A DNA stretch of 49,313 nucleotides from an uncultured Eubacteriales bacterium (GTDB lineage: Bacteria; Bacillota; Clostridia; Lachnospirales; CAG-274): assembly GCA_905201505.1 (NCBI GenBank), contig CAJKOJ010000006.1, positions 1-49,313 of the forward strand, in the 5' to 3' direction. Below, piece after piece: positions 6,173-14,974 of this stretch. The stretch's first letter is position 1, and each line of letters begins with the position of its first letter. The notes beneath the pieces were generated by a model. That model was given only the letters and a program-made list of their open reading frames with translations. It searched no databases and was not told the DNA's origin. The position numbers and the translations under genes are program-made.

Positions 6173-8800
6173 ATGAGAGAAATGGCAAAAAGCTATGACC
6201 CTTCCATTGAGGAGAGAATATATCAAAACTGGCTTGATAAGGGTTATTTTCATGCAGAAGTAGATAAAGATAAGGAGCCTTTTACTATAGTAATTCCGCC
6301 TCCAAATATTACTGGACATCTGCATATGGGTCATGCCTTGGATGAAACAATGCAGGATATCCTTATACGCTGGAAGAGAATGCAGGGATATAATGCCCTT
6401 TGGGTACCGGGAACTGACCATGCAGCAATTTCAACTGAAGTTAAAATTGTAAACAAAATGCGTGAGGAAGGTCTTACTAAAGAAGATGTAGGAAGAGACG
6501 GCTTCCTTGAAAGAGCATGGGAGTGGAAGAAAGAGTACGGCGGAACTATTCTTAACCAGTTAAAGAAGCTTGGCTCTTCATGTGACTGGGAAAGAGAAAG
6601 ATTTACTATGGATGAAGGTCTTTCTGACGCAGTACTTACTGTATTTTGTAAATTATATGAAAAGGGATACATTTATCAGGGAGAAAAACTTATAAACTGG
6701 TGTCCAACCTGTCAGACAACAATATCTGACGCAGAAGTTGAGCACGAGGACAAGCAGGGCGGTTTCTGGCATATTAAATACCCTATTAAGGGAACTGACA
6801 GATTTCTTGAATTTGCTACAACAAGACCTGAAACAATGTTAGGTGATACTGCTATTGCTGTTCATCCTGATGATGACAGATACAAGGATGTTGTAGGCAA
6901 GGTTTGTGTTGTGCCTTTTGTAGAGAGAGAAATACCTATTATTGCAGATACTTATGTTGATATGGAGTTCGGTACAGGTGTTGTTAAAATTACCCCTGCT
7001 CACGACCCTAACGACTTTGAAGTAGGTGAAAGACATAATCTGCCTAAAATAAATATATTAAACGACGACGGTACTATAAATGAAAACGGCGGAAAGTTTG
7101 CCGGTATGGACAGATATGAGGCAAGAAAGCAGATCGTTAAAGAGCTTGACGAAATGGGGCTGTTTATAAAGAAAGAGGATATTAACCATGCAGTAGGTAC
7201 ACATGACAGATGTCACAGTGTAATTGAGCCTCTTATTAAAAAGCAGTGGTTTGTTAAAATGGAGGAGCTTGCTAAGCCTGCTCTTGAAGCGTACAACAAA
7301 GGTGATTTGAAATTTGTTCCTGACAGATTCGGAAAGATTTATACTCACTGGCTTGAGGATATTCATGACTGGTGTATTTCAAGACAGCTTTGGTGGGGTC
7401 ACAGAATTCCTGCTTATTACTGTGACTGCGGTGAAGTAATTGTATCAAAGGATAAACCTGAGGTTTGCCCTAAGTGCGGCGGCACTCATTTAGTTCAGGA
7501 CGAGGATTGCCTTGATACATGGTTCTCATCTGCATTGTGGCCGTTCTCAACTTTAGGCTGGCCTGAAAAGACACCTGAACTTGAACATTTCTATCCTACA
7601 AGCGTACTTGTAACAGGATATGATATTATATTCTTCTGGGTTGTAAGAATGGTATTTTCTGCTATGGAACAGATGGGAGAAATACCGTTTAAGACTGTTC
7701 TTATTCACGGACTTGTGAGAGACAGTCAGGGCAGAAAAATGAGTAAGTCTCTTGGAAACGGTATTGACCCTCTTGAAATCATAAAGGAATCAGGTGCTGA
7801 TGCTTTAAGGCTTACTCTTATTACAGGAAATGCTCCGGGAAATGATATGAGATTTTACAATGAGAGAGTTGAAAACAGCAGAAACTTTGCAAACAAGCTG
7901 TGGAATGCTTCAAGATTTGTAATGATGCATATTGGTGATATGGAGCCTAAGTGTGAAATGAGTGAGCTTACTGCTGCTGACAGATGGATTTTGAGCAAAG
8001 TTAATTCTCTTGCTAAGAATGTGACAGCTAACCTTGACGCTTATGAACTTGGTATAGCAGTACAGAATGTTTATGACTTTATATGGGACGAGTACTGTGA
8101 CTGGTATATTGAAATGGTTAAGCCAAGACTTTATAATCAGGAAGATCCTACAAGAAATGCTGCTTTATGGACATTAAAGACTGTTCTTATTAATGCCTTA
8201 AAGATGCTTCACCCATTTATGCCTTTTGTTACTGAAGAAATATTTACAGCTGTCCAAAGTGAAGAAGAAACCATTATGTATGCTAAATGGCCTGAATACA
8301 GTGAAGAATTTAACTTTGCAGAAGATGAAAAGTCAATTGAGCTTATGAAAGAGGCAATTAAGTCTATAAGAAACATCAGAGCTGAAATGAATGTTGCTCC
8401 AAGTAAAAAGGCTAAGGTTATTGTTGTAAGTGAAAATGTGGAAGTAAGAGATATATTTGAAAAGGGTAAGGTATTCTTTGCTCCTCTTGCATACGCAAGT
8501 GAAGTTGCTGTCCAGAGTGATAAGAGCGGAATAAGTGATGACGCTGTGTCTACTGCAATTCACAATGGTATGATTTATATGCCTTTTGCTGAGCTTGTGG
8601 ATATTGAAAAGGAAAAGGAAAGACTTGTAAAGGAGAAGGAAAAACTTGTTAAGGAAGTTGAGAGAGTTGAAAAGAAGCTTTCTAACCAAGGATTTGTTTC
8701 TAAGGCTCCTGAAAAAGTCATTAATGAAGAAAAGGCTAAACTTGAAAAGTATAGTAATATGCTTAAGAGTGTAGAGGACCAAATTGAAAGATTAAAATAA
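6173..8800 (+). CDS. valS: Valyl-tRNA synthetase
   Basis: Class I aminoacyl-tRNA synthetase charging tRNA-Val in the cytoplasm, with an editing domain that removes mischarged threonine. The 875 residues contain the HIGH-type motif HMGH at about 51-54, the editing insert around TTRPETMLGDTA, a zinc-type Cys cluster (CDCGEV...CPKCGG) and the KMSKS motif at 522-526. The C-terminus after about residue 805 is rich in K and E and forms the tRNA-binding coiled coil typical of ValRS. AGGAGG at 6159-6164 supports the start. Expression is set by the T-box leader, and a strong terminator follows. Confidence 0.98.
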   Translation: MREMAKSYDPSIEERIYQNWLDKGYFHAEVDKDKEPFTIVIPPPNITGHLHMGHALDETMQDILIRWKRMQGYNALWVPGTDHAAISTEVKIVNKMREEGLTKEDVGRDGFLERAWEWKKEYGGTILNQLKKLGSSCDWERERFTMDEGLSDAVLTVFCKLYEKGYIYQGEKLINWCPTCQTTISDAEVEHEDKQGGFWHIKYPIKGTDRFLEFATTRPETMLGDTAIAVHPDDDRYKDVVGKVCVVPFVEREIPIIADTYVDMEFGTGVVKITPAHDPNDFEVGERHNLPKINILNDDGTINENGGKFAGMDRYEARKQIVKELDEMGLFIKKEDINHAVGTHDRCHSVIEPLIKKQWFVKMEELAKPALEAYNKGDLKFVPDRFGKIYTHWLEDIHDWCISRQLWWGHRIPAYYCDCGEVIVSKDKPEVCPKCGGTHLVQDEDCLDTWFSSALWPFSTLGWPEKTPELEHFYPTSVLVTGYDIIFFWVVRMVFSAMEQMGEIPFKTVLIHGLVRDSQGRKMSKSLGNGIDPLEIIKESGADALRLTLITGNAPGNDMRFYNERVENSRNFANKLWNASRFVMMHIGDMEPKCEMSELTAADRWILSKVNSLAKNVTANLDAYELGIAVQNVYDFIWDEYCDWYIEMVKPRLYNQEDPTRNAALWTLKTVLINALKMLHPFMPFVTEEIFTAVQSEEETIMYAKWPEYSEEFNFAEDEKSIELMKEAIKSIRNIRAEMNVAPSKKAKVIVVSENVEVRDIFEKGKVFFAPLAYASEVAVQSDKSGISDDAVSTAIHNGMIYMPFAELVDIEKEKERLVKEKEKLVKEVERVEKKLSNQGFVSKAPEKVINEEKAKLEKYSNMLKSVEDQIERLK

Positions 8801-8813
8801 TGATGTAAGTAAA

Positions 8814-8851
8814 AGAGAGCGGCAATATTGAAAATTGCCGCTCTCTTTTTG
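8814..8851. terminator. Bidirectional terminator between valS and the GntR gene
   Basis: AGAGAGCGGCAAT (8814-8826) pairs with ATTGCCGCTCTCT (8834-8846) around a 7-nt loop, followed by T's on the plus strand and preceded by A's that give a U tract on the minus strand. It serves valS (plus) and the convergent regulator gene (minus). Confidence 0.92.
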
Positions 8852-8873
8852 AGTGTAATAAAAGGTGGATATT

Positions 8874-9548
8874 TTATACAAAGTAATTAGGGTAAAGTTT
8901 TATGAGTTCATCTTTGTCAAGTGTATGTCTGTCAAGATGTTTTGTCATAAGCATTTCGGCAAGTTCTTTATCGTGCCGTTCTATAGCGTATAATATATTT
9001 TCATGGTCTTCTACTGTCCTGTTGTTCTTTATAGTTTTAAGTATTAGCACTCTTAATCTGTCAAAATGAACCATTTGTGTACTTATGACATTATATGTCC
9101 ATTGTTTGCCTACAGCTTCAAATATAAGCTTGTGAAATTCATTATCAAGACTTAAAAGTTTCAGGCTGTTATCTTGTTCAATACAAAGTTTTTGTTCGGC
9201 TATATTTCCATTAAGCCTGATTATATATTCAGGGGGAATGTCTACACAAGCAAGCTTTAAAATAGCTATTTCAAGAACAACTCTCATAAATCTTGATTCT
9301 TCAATAATATTGTAGTCAATTTTAGAAATATAACTGCCTCGCTGAGGTTGTATATCTACAAGACCGTATTTGTTAAGTTCAATAAGAGCCTCACGCACCG
9401 GAGTTCTTGATAAGTTAAGAACAGATGAAATTTCATTTTCACTTATGGCGGTGCCAGGTTCAAGTTCTATATTGACAATATTATAAAGAAGTACTCTAAA
9501 CGCATAAGCTCTGGCATTTTCATAGGAGTTTTTTTCCAGAATTATCAC
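8874..9548 (-). CDS. GntR-family transcriptional regulator, FadR/FCD type (UxuR-like)
   Basis: Ligand-responsive repressor with an N-terminal winged HTH (VLNLSRTPVREALIELNKYG, then QPQRGSYI) and a C-terminal FCD domain. The FCD metal ligands are visible as DNEFH, DHENIL and the late KHLDRH histidines, so the effector is probably a metal-coordinated carboxylate such as a sugar acid. A TTG lies further upstream, but AGAGGGTG just before the GTG at 9548 favours that start (about 224 residues). It sits beside the dehydrogenase, TRAP and UxuAB genes, and palindromes centred on GTATAC lie in its own upstream region and at both divergent promoters. The resemblance of these to UxuR/ExuR operators supports control of hexuronate or aldonate use. 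Confidence 0.88.
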   Translation of the reverse strand: MIILEKNSYENARAYAFRVLLYNIVNIELEPGTAISENEISSVLNLSRTPVREALIELNKYGLVDIQPQRGSYISKIDYNIIEESRFMRVVLEIAILKLACVDIPPEYIIRLNGNIAEQKLCIEQDNSLKLLSLDNEFHKLIFEAVGKQWTYNVISTQMVHFDRLRVLILKTIKNNRTVEDHENILYAIERHDKELAEMLMTKHLDRHTLDKDELIKLYPNYFV

Positions 9549-9577
9549 AAACTTCACCCTCTTTCGTAGTATCAATA

Positions 9578-9590
9578 ACTAGTATACTAC
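9578..9590. promoter_or_regulatory. Candidate GntR operator upstream of its own gene
   Basis: The perfect 10-bp palindrome TAGTATACTA at 9580-9589 lies about 30 bp before the regulator's GTG start and contains a TAGTAT that can act as its -10 box. It shares the GTATAC core with the two sites near 10702 and 10842, which points to autorepression. No convincing -35 was seen, so the gene may also be read from the dehydrogenase transcript. Confidence 0.6.
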
Positions 9591-9628
9591 AATACAATGT
9601 AAAAATCAAGTACATTCAGATTTTAAAA

Positions 9629-10651
9629 TTAAAAGTCAAATGTAAATACTATTTTTCTTATTGAAGGGTCTTTTGTATCAACAAAGTCAAAAGCTTCCTG
9701 ACCTTTAATAAGAGGGAAGGTATGTGAAACTGAATTTGATAAATCAAGGGTACCTTCTTTTATCATTTCAATTGCCTTGCCAAACATTTTGTTTTGTAAT
9801 CTGGAACCTATAATATCAAGCTCTTTTGATGTAATAAGGAACTGATTTACCTCTGTAGGTGCAGTGGAAAAGCCCATTGTAACAACTCTGCCTGCATTGC
9901 CTGTAGCCTTTAAAAGCATTAAAAGACTGTCTTTTACACAAGCAGCGTCAATTGAAATTGTGGAACCGTGTCCGTTTGTATATTCCTTAACTTTTTCTGT
10001 TAAATCTTCCTTTAAAACATTTATAGTGTATTTTGCACCATTGGCTTTTGCTTCTTCAAGTTTTTCATCAATAATATCTGCAACAATAATTGTGTCACAA
10101 AGTTTTCTTGCTACCTTTAAAATAGTACTGCCAAGGGCTCCCGCACCATATATAAGAAGCATATCATTTTTTACAACTCTGCCTCTTGTACAAGCCTGTA
10201 TAGCAATGGTAGTAGGTTCAATCATAATTGCATCATTATCTGAAATATTGTCAGGAAGAACATAACAGTCGCTTTCAGGTACTGCTATATATTCTCTGTA
10301 GCCTCCGTCAATGTGTACACCTCTTACGCCAAGGTTATCGCATACATTGCCTCTGCCTATACTGCATGGATAACAGTGACCGCAGCTTGTAACCTGATTG
10401 ATAATTACTCTGTCGCCAATCTTAAGGTTTTTAACATTGCTGCCGGTTTCTTCTACTATACCTACCATTTCATGACCTATAATTCTAGGGTATGTGGCTG
10501 CAGCATTTGTGCCGTGATAAATACCTACATCAGAGCCGCAGATACCTGCTGCTTTCATTTTAATTAATACATTATCCTTTTCATTTATAACAGGTTTTTC
10601 AACGTCTGTAATCTGTAACTTGTTTGGTTCTAAAATTCTTATTGCTTTCAT
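9629..10651 (-). CDS. Zinc-dependent medium-chain dehydrogenase (sugar-acid/polyol dehydrogenase type)
   Basis: MDR-superfamily alcohol dehydrogenase of 340 residues using NAD(P). It has the catalytic zinc site GICGSD with GHEMVG, the structural zinc cysteines in CGHCYPCSIGRGNVC, and a Rossmann segment (IYGAGALGSTILKVAR). Relatives include sorbitol, L-idonate, L-gulonate and L-galactonate 5-dehydrogenases. Its neighbours are a sugar-acid TRAP transporter, UxuA and an UxuB-like oxidoreductase, so oxidation of an L-aldonate to fructuronate or tagaturonate is a reasonable inference; the substrate itself is not visible in the sequence. It is transcribed away from the TRAP operon from a promoter overlapped by a GTATAC palindrome. 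An SD (AAAGGAG) precedes the ATG. Confidence 0.88.
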   Translation of the reverse strand: MKAIRILEPNKLQITDVEKPVINEKDNVLIKMKAAGICGSDVGIYHGTNAAATYPRIIGHEMVGIVEETGSNVKNLKIGDRVIINQVTSCGHCYPCSIGRGNVCDNLGVRGVHIDGGYREYIAVPESDCYVLPDNISDNDAIMIEPTTIAIQACTRGRVVKNDMLLIYGAGALGSTILKVARKLCDTIIVADIIDEKLEEAKANGAKYTINVLKEDLTEKVKEYTNGHGSTISIDAACVKDSLLMLLKATGNAGRVVTMGFSTAPTEVNQFLITSKELDIIGSRLQNKMFGKAIEMIKEGTLDLSNSVSHTFPLIKGQEAFDFVDTKDPSIRKIVFTFDF

Positions 10652-10701
10652 AATTAATTATCTCCTTTACATTAAATAAGTTATTGGTTTGCAAGGAATA
10701 A

Positions 10702-10743
10702 CTTGTATACAAGTATACTAACATTTGTTAATGATATTGTCAA
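10702..10743 (-). promoter_or_regulatory. Promoter of the dehydrogenase gene with overlapping GntR operator
   Basis: On the minus strand TTGACA (10743-10738), a 17-nt spacer and TAGTAT (10720-10715) form a strong promoter. The perfect palindrome CTTGTATACAAG at 10702-10713 and an overlapping AGTATACT at 10712-10719 cover the -10 box and start region. The sites match the other two GTATAC palindromes of this island, so repression by the neighbouring GntR protein is likely. Confidence 0.7.
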
Positions 10744-10818
10744 TACAGTAAATATAAAAATATATATTTTATAAAATGTGCACAAATATTTAAAGTAAAC
10801 ATTGTTTAAAATTACATA

Positions 10819-10853
10819 TTGCACAACAAGGGCGAAATATGCTAGTATACAAG
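10819..10853 (+). promoter_or_regulatory. Promoter of the TRAP/uxu operon with overlapping GntR operator
   Basis: TTGCAC (10819-10824), an 18-nt spacer and TAGTAT (10843-10848) precede the TRAP binding-protein gene. CTAGTATACAAG at 10842-10853 is a near-palindrome of the same GTATAC type and covers the -10 box. Together with the divergent promoter about 100 bp away it suggests one repressor controlling both directions. Confidence 0.65.
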
Positions 10854-10916
10854 TACAAGGACGCAAGGAATAATTAAATATAGTTAACATCAATTGAATA
10901 AAGGAGGATTCCAATA

Positions 10917-11933
10917 ATGAAATTTAAGAGGTTTATAAAAATTGGCGTAAGCCTTATTACAGCTGCTGCATTGACTGCTTCATTGTCAGGCTGCGGTAAA
11001 AGCGGTGAAAACAGTGCTAAGCTTGTAAAAGTTGCTGTATGTGTATCAGACAAAACACCTGCAGGAGACGCAATAATAAATGTATTTAAGCCTAAAGTTG
11101 AAGAGCTGCTTGGTGATAAATATGATATAGAAGTCTATCCGTCAGGAGTACTTGGCAGTGAAAAGGTAACCTATGATTATACAAAGGCCGGCATAATTGA
11201 AATGTGTCTTGTAGGTACATCAATGTGGTCTGAAACTCCTACAATGACAATACCTGATTTTCCTTTTGTTTTCAGAGATGTTGAGCATGCAAGAAGAGCA
11301 TATCAGGGTGAGCTTGGAAACTATATAAAAAATGACCTTGAAAGTGAACAGCCTGTAAATCTTGTGGCATGGTACCCGAATGGTGCAAGAGCCTTTTCTT
11401 CCAATAAAAAGTTAGAGGGGCTTGAAGATTTTTCAGGACAGAAGCTGAGAATGCCTAATAATCCAATACACGTAAAGCTTGCTGAGAGCTTAGGTGCAAA
11501 TGTTGTAATTATGGATATGGGTGAAGTGTTTACTGCTCTTGAACAGGGCGTTGCAGACGGCCAGGATAATCCTCTCTCTACTGTTAAAAATGAGGGCTGG
11601 TATGAAGTACAGGAATATATTTACAATACAAACCACATTGTAGCTTCTCTTGAACTTTTTGCAAATGATGAGTTCTGGAATGAGCTGCCTGAAGAAGACA
11701 GGGCTGCTTTTAAAGAGGCTGCTGACGAGGCGTCAGACGCTGCGTGGGACAATTATATTGAACAGCTTGAATCTGACACTCAGTTTATGAAGGACAACGG
11801 GCTTACTGTTACAGAGTTAAGTGACGAGGACAGGGAAGAGATGAAGAAAAAAATACAGCCTGTTTATGACTACCTTGATTCACAGTATGAATGGGCCCCT
11901 GAAATAAGAGAAATGATTAATAACATTAAGTAA
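10917..11933 (+). CDS. TRAP transporter substrate-binding protein (DctP family)
   Basis: Extracytoplasmic solute receptor that hands its ligand to the QM permease encoded next. The N-terminus is a lipoprotein signal with lipobox L-S-G-C and Cys26 as the anchoring residue. The family signature follows as DLESEQ...WYPNGARAFSS and GQKLRMPNNPIH, carrying the arginines that bind the substrate carboxylate, then a GVADGQDNPLST segment. The 338 residues are normal. Ligands of the family are organic acids, and the downstream uxuA and uxuB suggest a hexuronate or aldonate. It is first in an operon of five genes under the GntR-type operator. Confidence 0.94.
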   Translation: MKFKRFIKIGVSLITAAALTASLSGCGKSGENSAKLVKVAVCVSDKTPAGDAIINVFKPKVEELLGDKYDIEVYPSGVLGSEKVTYDYTKAGIIEMCLVGTSMWSETPTMTIPDFPFVFRDVEHARRAYQGELGNYIKNDLESEQPVNLVAWYPNGARAFSSNKKLEGLEDFSGQKLRMPNNPIHVKLAESLGANVVIMDMGEVFTALEQGVADGQDNPLSTVKNEGWYEVQEYIYNTNHIVASLELFANDEFWNELPEEDRAAFKEAADEASDAAWDNYIEQLESDTQFMKDNGLTVTELSDEDREEMKKKIQPVYDYLDSQYEWAPEIREMINNIK

Positions 11934-11944
11934 GGAGAATGACT

Positions 11945-12496
11945 ATGAAAAAATTTATAGATAGATTGTTTAAAGGAATAGATTACCTAACCGGCATTCT
12001 TACAGGATTAATGGTATTGTTTGTATTCTTAAATGTAGTGCTGCGTACATTTTTTAATTCAGGTCTTACATGGTCAGAGGAATTGTCAAGATACTTATTT
12101 GTTTTTGTGACATACGTTGGTGCTATAAGTGCTATGCACGCAAATGCACATATTGGAGTTGACACACTGCTTTCAAGAGTACCTGCCAAAATACAGCTGT
12201 TGTTCTATACAATTGCTCAGGCTGCAATCGCCGGAATAATGGGTATACTTGTGCACGGCTCAGTGAAAATGGTAATACAGAATACAGCTTCAAAAACTGC
12301 TGCTTTGGGTATACCTTATTCAGTGCTTTATTCTGTAGGTATTATATGCGGTCTTGGTATCGGTGTACTGGCAATAGCTAACATTATTTATGCTGTAACT
12401 CATCCAAGTGAGATAGGCAGCATTGTAACTACTCACAGCGAAGATGACGAAATTATTGCTGAGGCTAAAAAAGCCGAAGCTGAAATTGAAGGATAG
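11945..12496 (+). CDS. TRAP transporter small permease (DctQ family)
   Basis: Small membrane subunit of the sodium-driven TRAP carrier with four predicted membrane helices; the first has GILTGLMVLFVFLNVVLRTF, and the conserved TWSEELSRYLFVFVTYVGA lies before the third. It supports the large DctM subunit. An ATG at 11939 sits only 1 nt after AGGAG (11933-11937), while the ATG at 11945 has proper spacing and is preferred (183 residues). The C-terminal tail is charged and cytoplasmic. It lies 11 bp after the receptor gene and 14 bp before the large permease. Confidence 0.93.
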   Translation: MKKFIDRLFKGIDYLTGILTGLMVLFVFLNVVLRTFFNSGLTWSEELSRYLFVFVTYVGAISAMHANAHIGVDTLLSRVPAKIQLLFYTIAQAAIAGIMGILVHGSVKMVIQNTASKTAALGIPYSVLYSVGIICGLGIGVLAIANIIYAVTHPSEIGSIVTTHSEDDEIIAEAKKAEAEIEG

Positions 12497-12510
12497 GAGG
12501 GAGTAAGGTT

Positions 12511-13791
12511 ATGACTTTAATAGTATTTTTAGGTTCACTTATAGGCTCAATGCTTATAGGGCTGCCAATATGTTTTGCTCTTTTATTCAGCGGCGTAAGT
12601 ATGATGCTTTATATGAACGGATTTAATTCACAGATTTTATCACAGAATTTATTTTCAGGTGCTGATTCTTTCTCAATGATGGCTGTGCCTTTCTTTGTAC
12701 TTGCCGGTGAATTTATGAACAGAGGTGGTATTACAAAGAGAATTGTAAATGCTGCAAACGCACTTGTAGGTCACGTAAGAGGCGGACTTGGTTATGTTTC
12801 TATTTTAGCTATTTTGCTCTTTGCAAGTATGGTTGGTTCTGCTGTGGCTTCAACTGCTGCTCTTGGTGCTATTCTTATACCTATGATGGTAAGAGCAGGT
12901 TATAACAGAGATAAAAGTACCGGTCTTATAGCTGCGGGTAATATTTTATCACCTATTATGCCTCCTTCTGTACCAATGATTATATTTGGCGTTCAGGCAG
13001 GTGTTTCTATTACTAAGCTGTTTATGGCAGGTATTGCACCGGCTGTATATCTTTCTGCTGCTTTATGTGTAATATGGTTCTTTATTGCTAAAAAGGGAAA
13101 TCTTCCGACTGCACCAAGAAAAAGCAAGAGAGAAATTGCAAAGGCACTCCTTGATGGTTTCTGGGCATTATTGCTTCCTGTATTTATACTTGTAGGACTT
13201 AGAAGCGGTAAGTTTACACCTACTGAGGCAGGTGTTATATGTGCAGTATATGCTCTTGTAATAGGTACATTTGTTTATAAGGAACTGAAGATTTCAGCTT
13301 ATATGGAATGTCTTGTATCTGCTGCTAAATCTGCATCAGTTATTATGTTCCTTGCAGCTGCTGCAATGGTTTCTTCTTGGTTAATGACTGTTGGTAATAT
13401 TCCTGCAATTGTTACAGGAATTCTTGCTCCGTTTATTGCTCATCCAACTTTGCTTATGTTAGCAATTGCTCTTATTGTTCTTTTGGTTGGTACTTCAATG
13501 GACGTTACACCAACTATAATGATTCTGACACCTGTACTTTTGCCTGCTATTACAGCTGCGGGGATTGATCCTGTATACTTTGGTGTTGTATTTATTATTA
13601 CTACTGTAATGGGCTTGCTCACTCCGCCTGTGGGTACTGTACTCAACGTTGCCTGCGGTGCAGGTAAAATTAATATGGAAAGAATGGTAAAGGCTGTGTG
13701 GCCGTTCCTTCTGGCAGAGGTTATAATACTTTTGGTAATGATTGTTTGTCCTGCTGTAATTACTGTTCCGGCAGGCTGGTTTATAGGATAA
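12511..13791 (+). CDS. TRAP transporter large permease (DctM family)
   Basis: Main sodium/substrate symport subunit of the TRAP system, an integral membrane protein of 426 residues with about 11-12 hydrophobic segments. Typical blocks are MLIGLPICFALLFSG, MAVPFFVLAGEFMNRGG, the GSAVASTAALGAILIPMM region with the substrate gate, ILSPIMPPSVPMI and GLLTPPVGTVLNV. GGAGGGAG upstream supports the ATG at 12511. It completes the P-Q-M set; uxuA follows after 100 bp that hold a short tandem repeat, so the catabolic genes may be partly uncoupled from transport. Confidence 0.96.
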   Translation: MTLIVFLGSLIGSMLIGLPICFALLFSGVSMMLYMNGFNSQILSQNLFSGADSFSMMAVPFFVLAGEFMNRGGITKRIVNAANALVGHVRGGLGYVSILAILLFASMVGSAVASTAALGAILIPMMVRAGYNRDKSTGLIAAGNILSPIMPPSVPMIIFGVQAGVSITKLFMAGIAPAVYLSAALCVIWFFIAKKGNLPTAPRKSKREIAKALLDGFWALLLPVFILVGLRSGKFTPTEAGVICAVYALVIGTFVYKELKISAYMECLVSAAKSASVIMFLAAAAMVSSWLMTVGNIPAIVTGILAPFIAHPTLLMLAIALIVLLVGTSMDVTPTIMILTPVLLPAITAAGIDPVYFGVVFIITTVMGLLTPPVGTVLNVACGAGKINMERMVKAVWPFLLAEVIILLVMIVCPAVITVPAGWFIG

Positions 13792-13795
13792 AATT

Positions 13796-13836
13796 AACAA
13801 GTTTTGCTATGTTAAAAACAAGTTTAGCTATGTAAA
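13796..13836. repeat. Tandem imperfect 21-bp repeat between dctM and uxuA
   Basis: AACAAGTTTTGCTATGTTAAA (13796-13816, one mismatch-rich unit of 21 bp) is followed at once by AACAAGTTTAGCTATGTAAA (13817-13836). The two differ by one substitution and one deletion. It is a recent duplication in the spacer; it may be a regulator site or merely slippage. Confidence 0.6.
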
Positions 13837-13890
13837 TTGAAAGTTATAAGTTATATAATGAATATATGATAATTCGGAGGTAAAAATATT

Positions 13891-14961
13891 ATGGAAATGA
13901 CATTACGCTGGTATGGGCCGGGATATGATGCAGTGTCACTGGAGAAAATAAGACAGGTGCCGGGAGTTAAAGGTGTTGTTACAACTTTAATGGGTAAGCA
14001 GCCGGGAGAAGTATGGACTTACGATGAAATTATGGATTTAAAAAAGGAGGTTGAGGACGCAGGGCTTAAAATTATGGGCATTGAGTCTGTAAATATTTCA
14101 GACGATATTAAAATTGGTACGGACAAGAGAGATGAACACATTGCAAACTATATCACTACTCTTGAGAATCTGGGCAAAGCTGATATTCATATGGTATGCT
14201 ACAACTTTATGCCTGTCTTTGACTGGACGAGAACAGATCTTGCAAGAGTAAGACCTGACGGTGCAACTGTACTTGCCTATAATCAGGAGATAGTTGATAA
14301 AATTGACCCTAAGAATATGAGAGAGTCAATGGAAAAAATGTCAAACGGATTTGTAATGCCGGGCTGGGAGCCGGAGAGACTTGCAAAGCTTGAGGAGCTT
14401 TTTGAAGCATATAAGGATGTGGATGCTGAAAAATTATTTAACAATCTTGTATATTTCCTTGAAGCTATTGGTGAGGTTTGTGAAAAGTATGATATCAAAA
14501 TGGGTATTCACCCTGATGACCCTGCATGGCCTATATTTGGTTTGCCAAGAATAGTAACAAACAAAGAGGATATTGTAAAACTTTTAAAGGCTGTAGATAA
14601 GCCATATAATGGTATTACTCTTTGTACAGGTTCATTGGGTTCAAATCCTAAAAATGATATTGTAGGTATTATTGAAGCGGCAAAGGGAAGAATACCTTTT
14701 GCACACGTAAGAAATTTAAAATACAATTTTGAGGGTGACTTTGAGGAAGCTGCTCATCTGTCTGCTGACGGTTCAATGGATATGTATGCTATTATGAAAG
14801 CGTTATATGATACAGGCTTTGATGCAGTGATAAGACCTGACCACGGCAGAATGGTGTGGAATGAAGTTGCTATGCCGGGATATGGATTGTATGACAGGGC
14901 AATGGGAGCTTGTTACCTTGAAGGACTTTGGGAAGCTATTAAAAAGAATGACAAAAAATAA
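13891..14961 (+). CDS. uxuA: Mannonate dehydratase
   Basis: Dehydrates D-mannonate to 2-keto-3-deoxy-D-gluconate, the entry to the KDG branch of hexuronate breakdown. It is a TIM-barrel metal enzyme of the xylose-isomerase-like fold. Family blocks seen are MEMTLRWYGPG at the N-terminus, VKGVVTTLMGKQPGEVW, MGIHPDDPAWPIFGLPRIV with the metal-binding histidine, LCTGSLGSNP and FAHVRNLK, and RPDHGRMVW near the end. The 356 residues are normal. CGGAGG precedes the ATG. The next gene, 13 bp on, encodes the enzyme that makes its substrate. No KDG kinase or aldolase lies in the window, so those must be elsewhere. Confidence 0.97.
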   Translation: MEMTLRWYGPGYDAVSLEKIRQVPGVKGVVTTLMGKQPGEVWTYDEIMDLKKEVEDAGLKIMGIESVNISDDIKIGTDKRDEHIANYITTLENLGKADIHMVCYNFMPVFDWTRTDLARVRPDGATVLAYNQEIVDKIDPKNMRESMEKMSNGFVMPGWEPERLAKLEELFEAYKDVDAEKLFNNLVYFLEAIGEVCEKYDIKMGIHPDDPAWPIFGLPRIVTNKEDIVKLLKAVDKPYNGITLCTGSLGSNPKNDIVGIIEAAKGRIPFAHVRNLKYNFEGDFEEAAHLSADGSMDMYAIMKALYDTGFDAVIRPDHGRMVWNEVAMPGYGLYDRAMGACYLEGLWEAIKKNDKK

Positions 14962-14974
14962 GGAGTGAAGGTTA

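Noticed and set aside
14795..14808. cre-like sequence TGAAAGCGTTATAT within uxuA
   Set aside because: It lies deep inside a coding region, deviates from the consensus at the conserved end, and a single such match is expected by chance.
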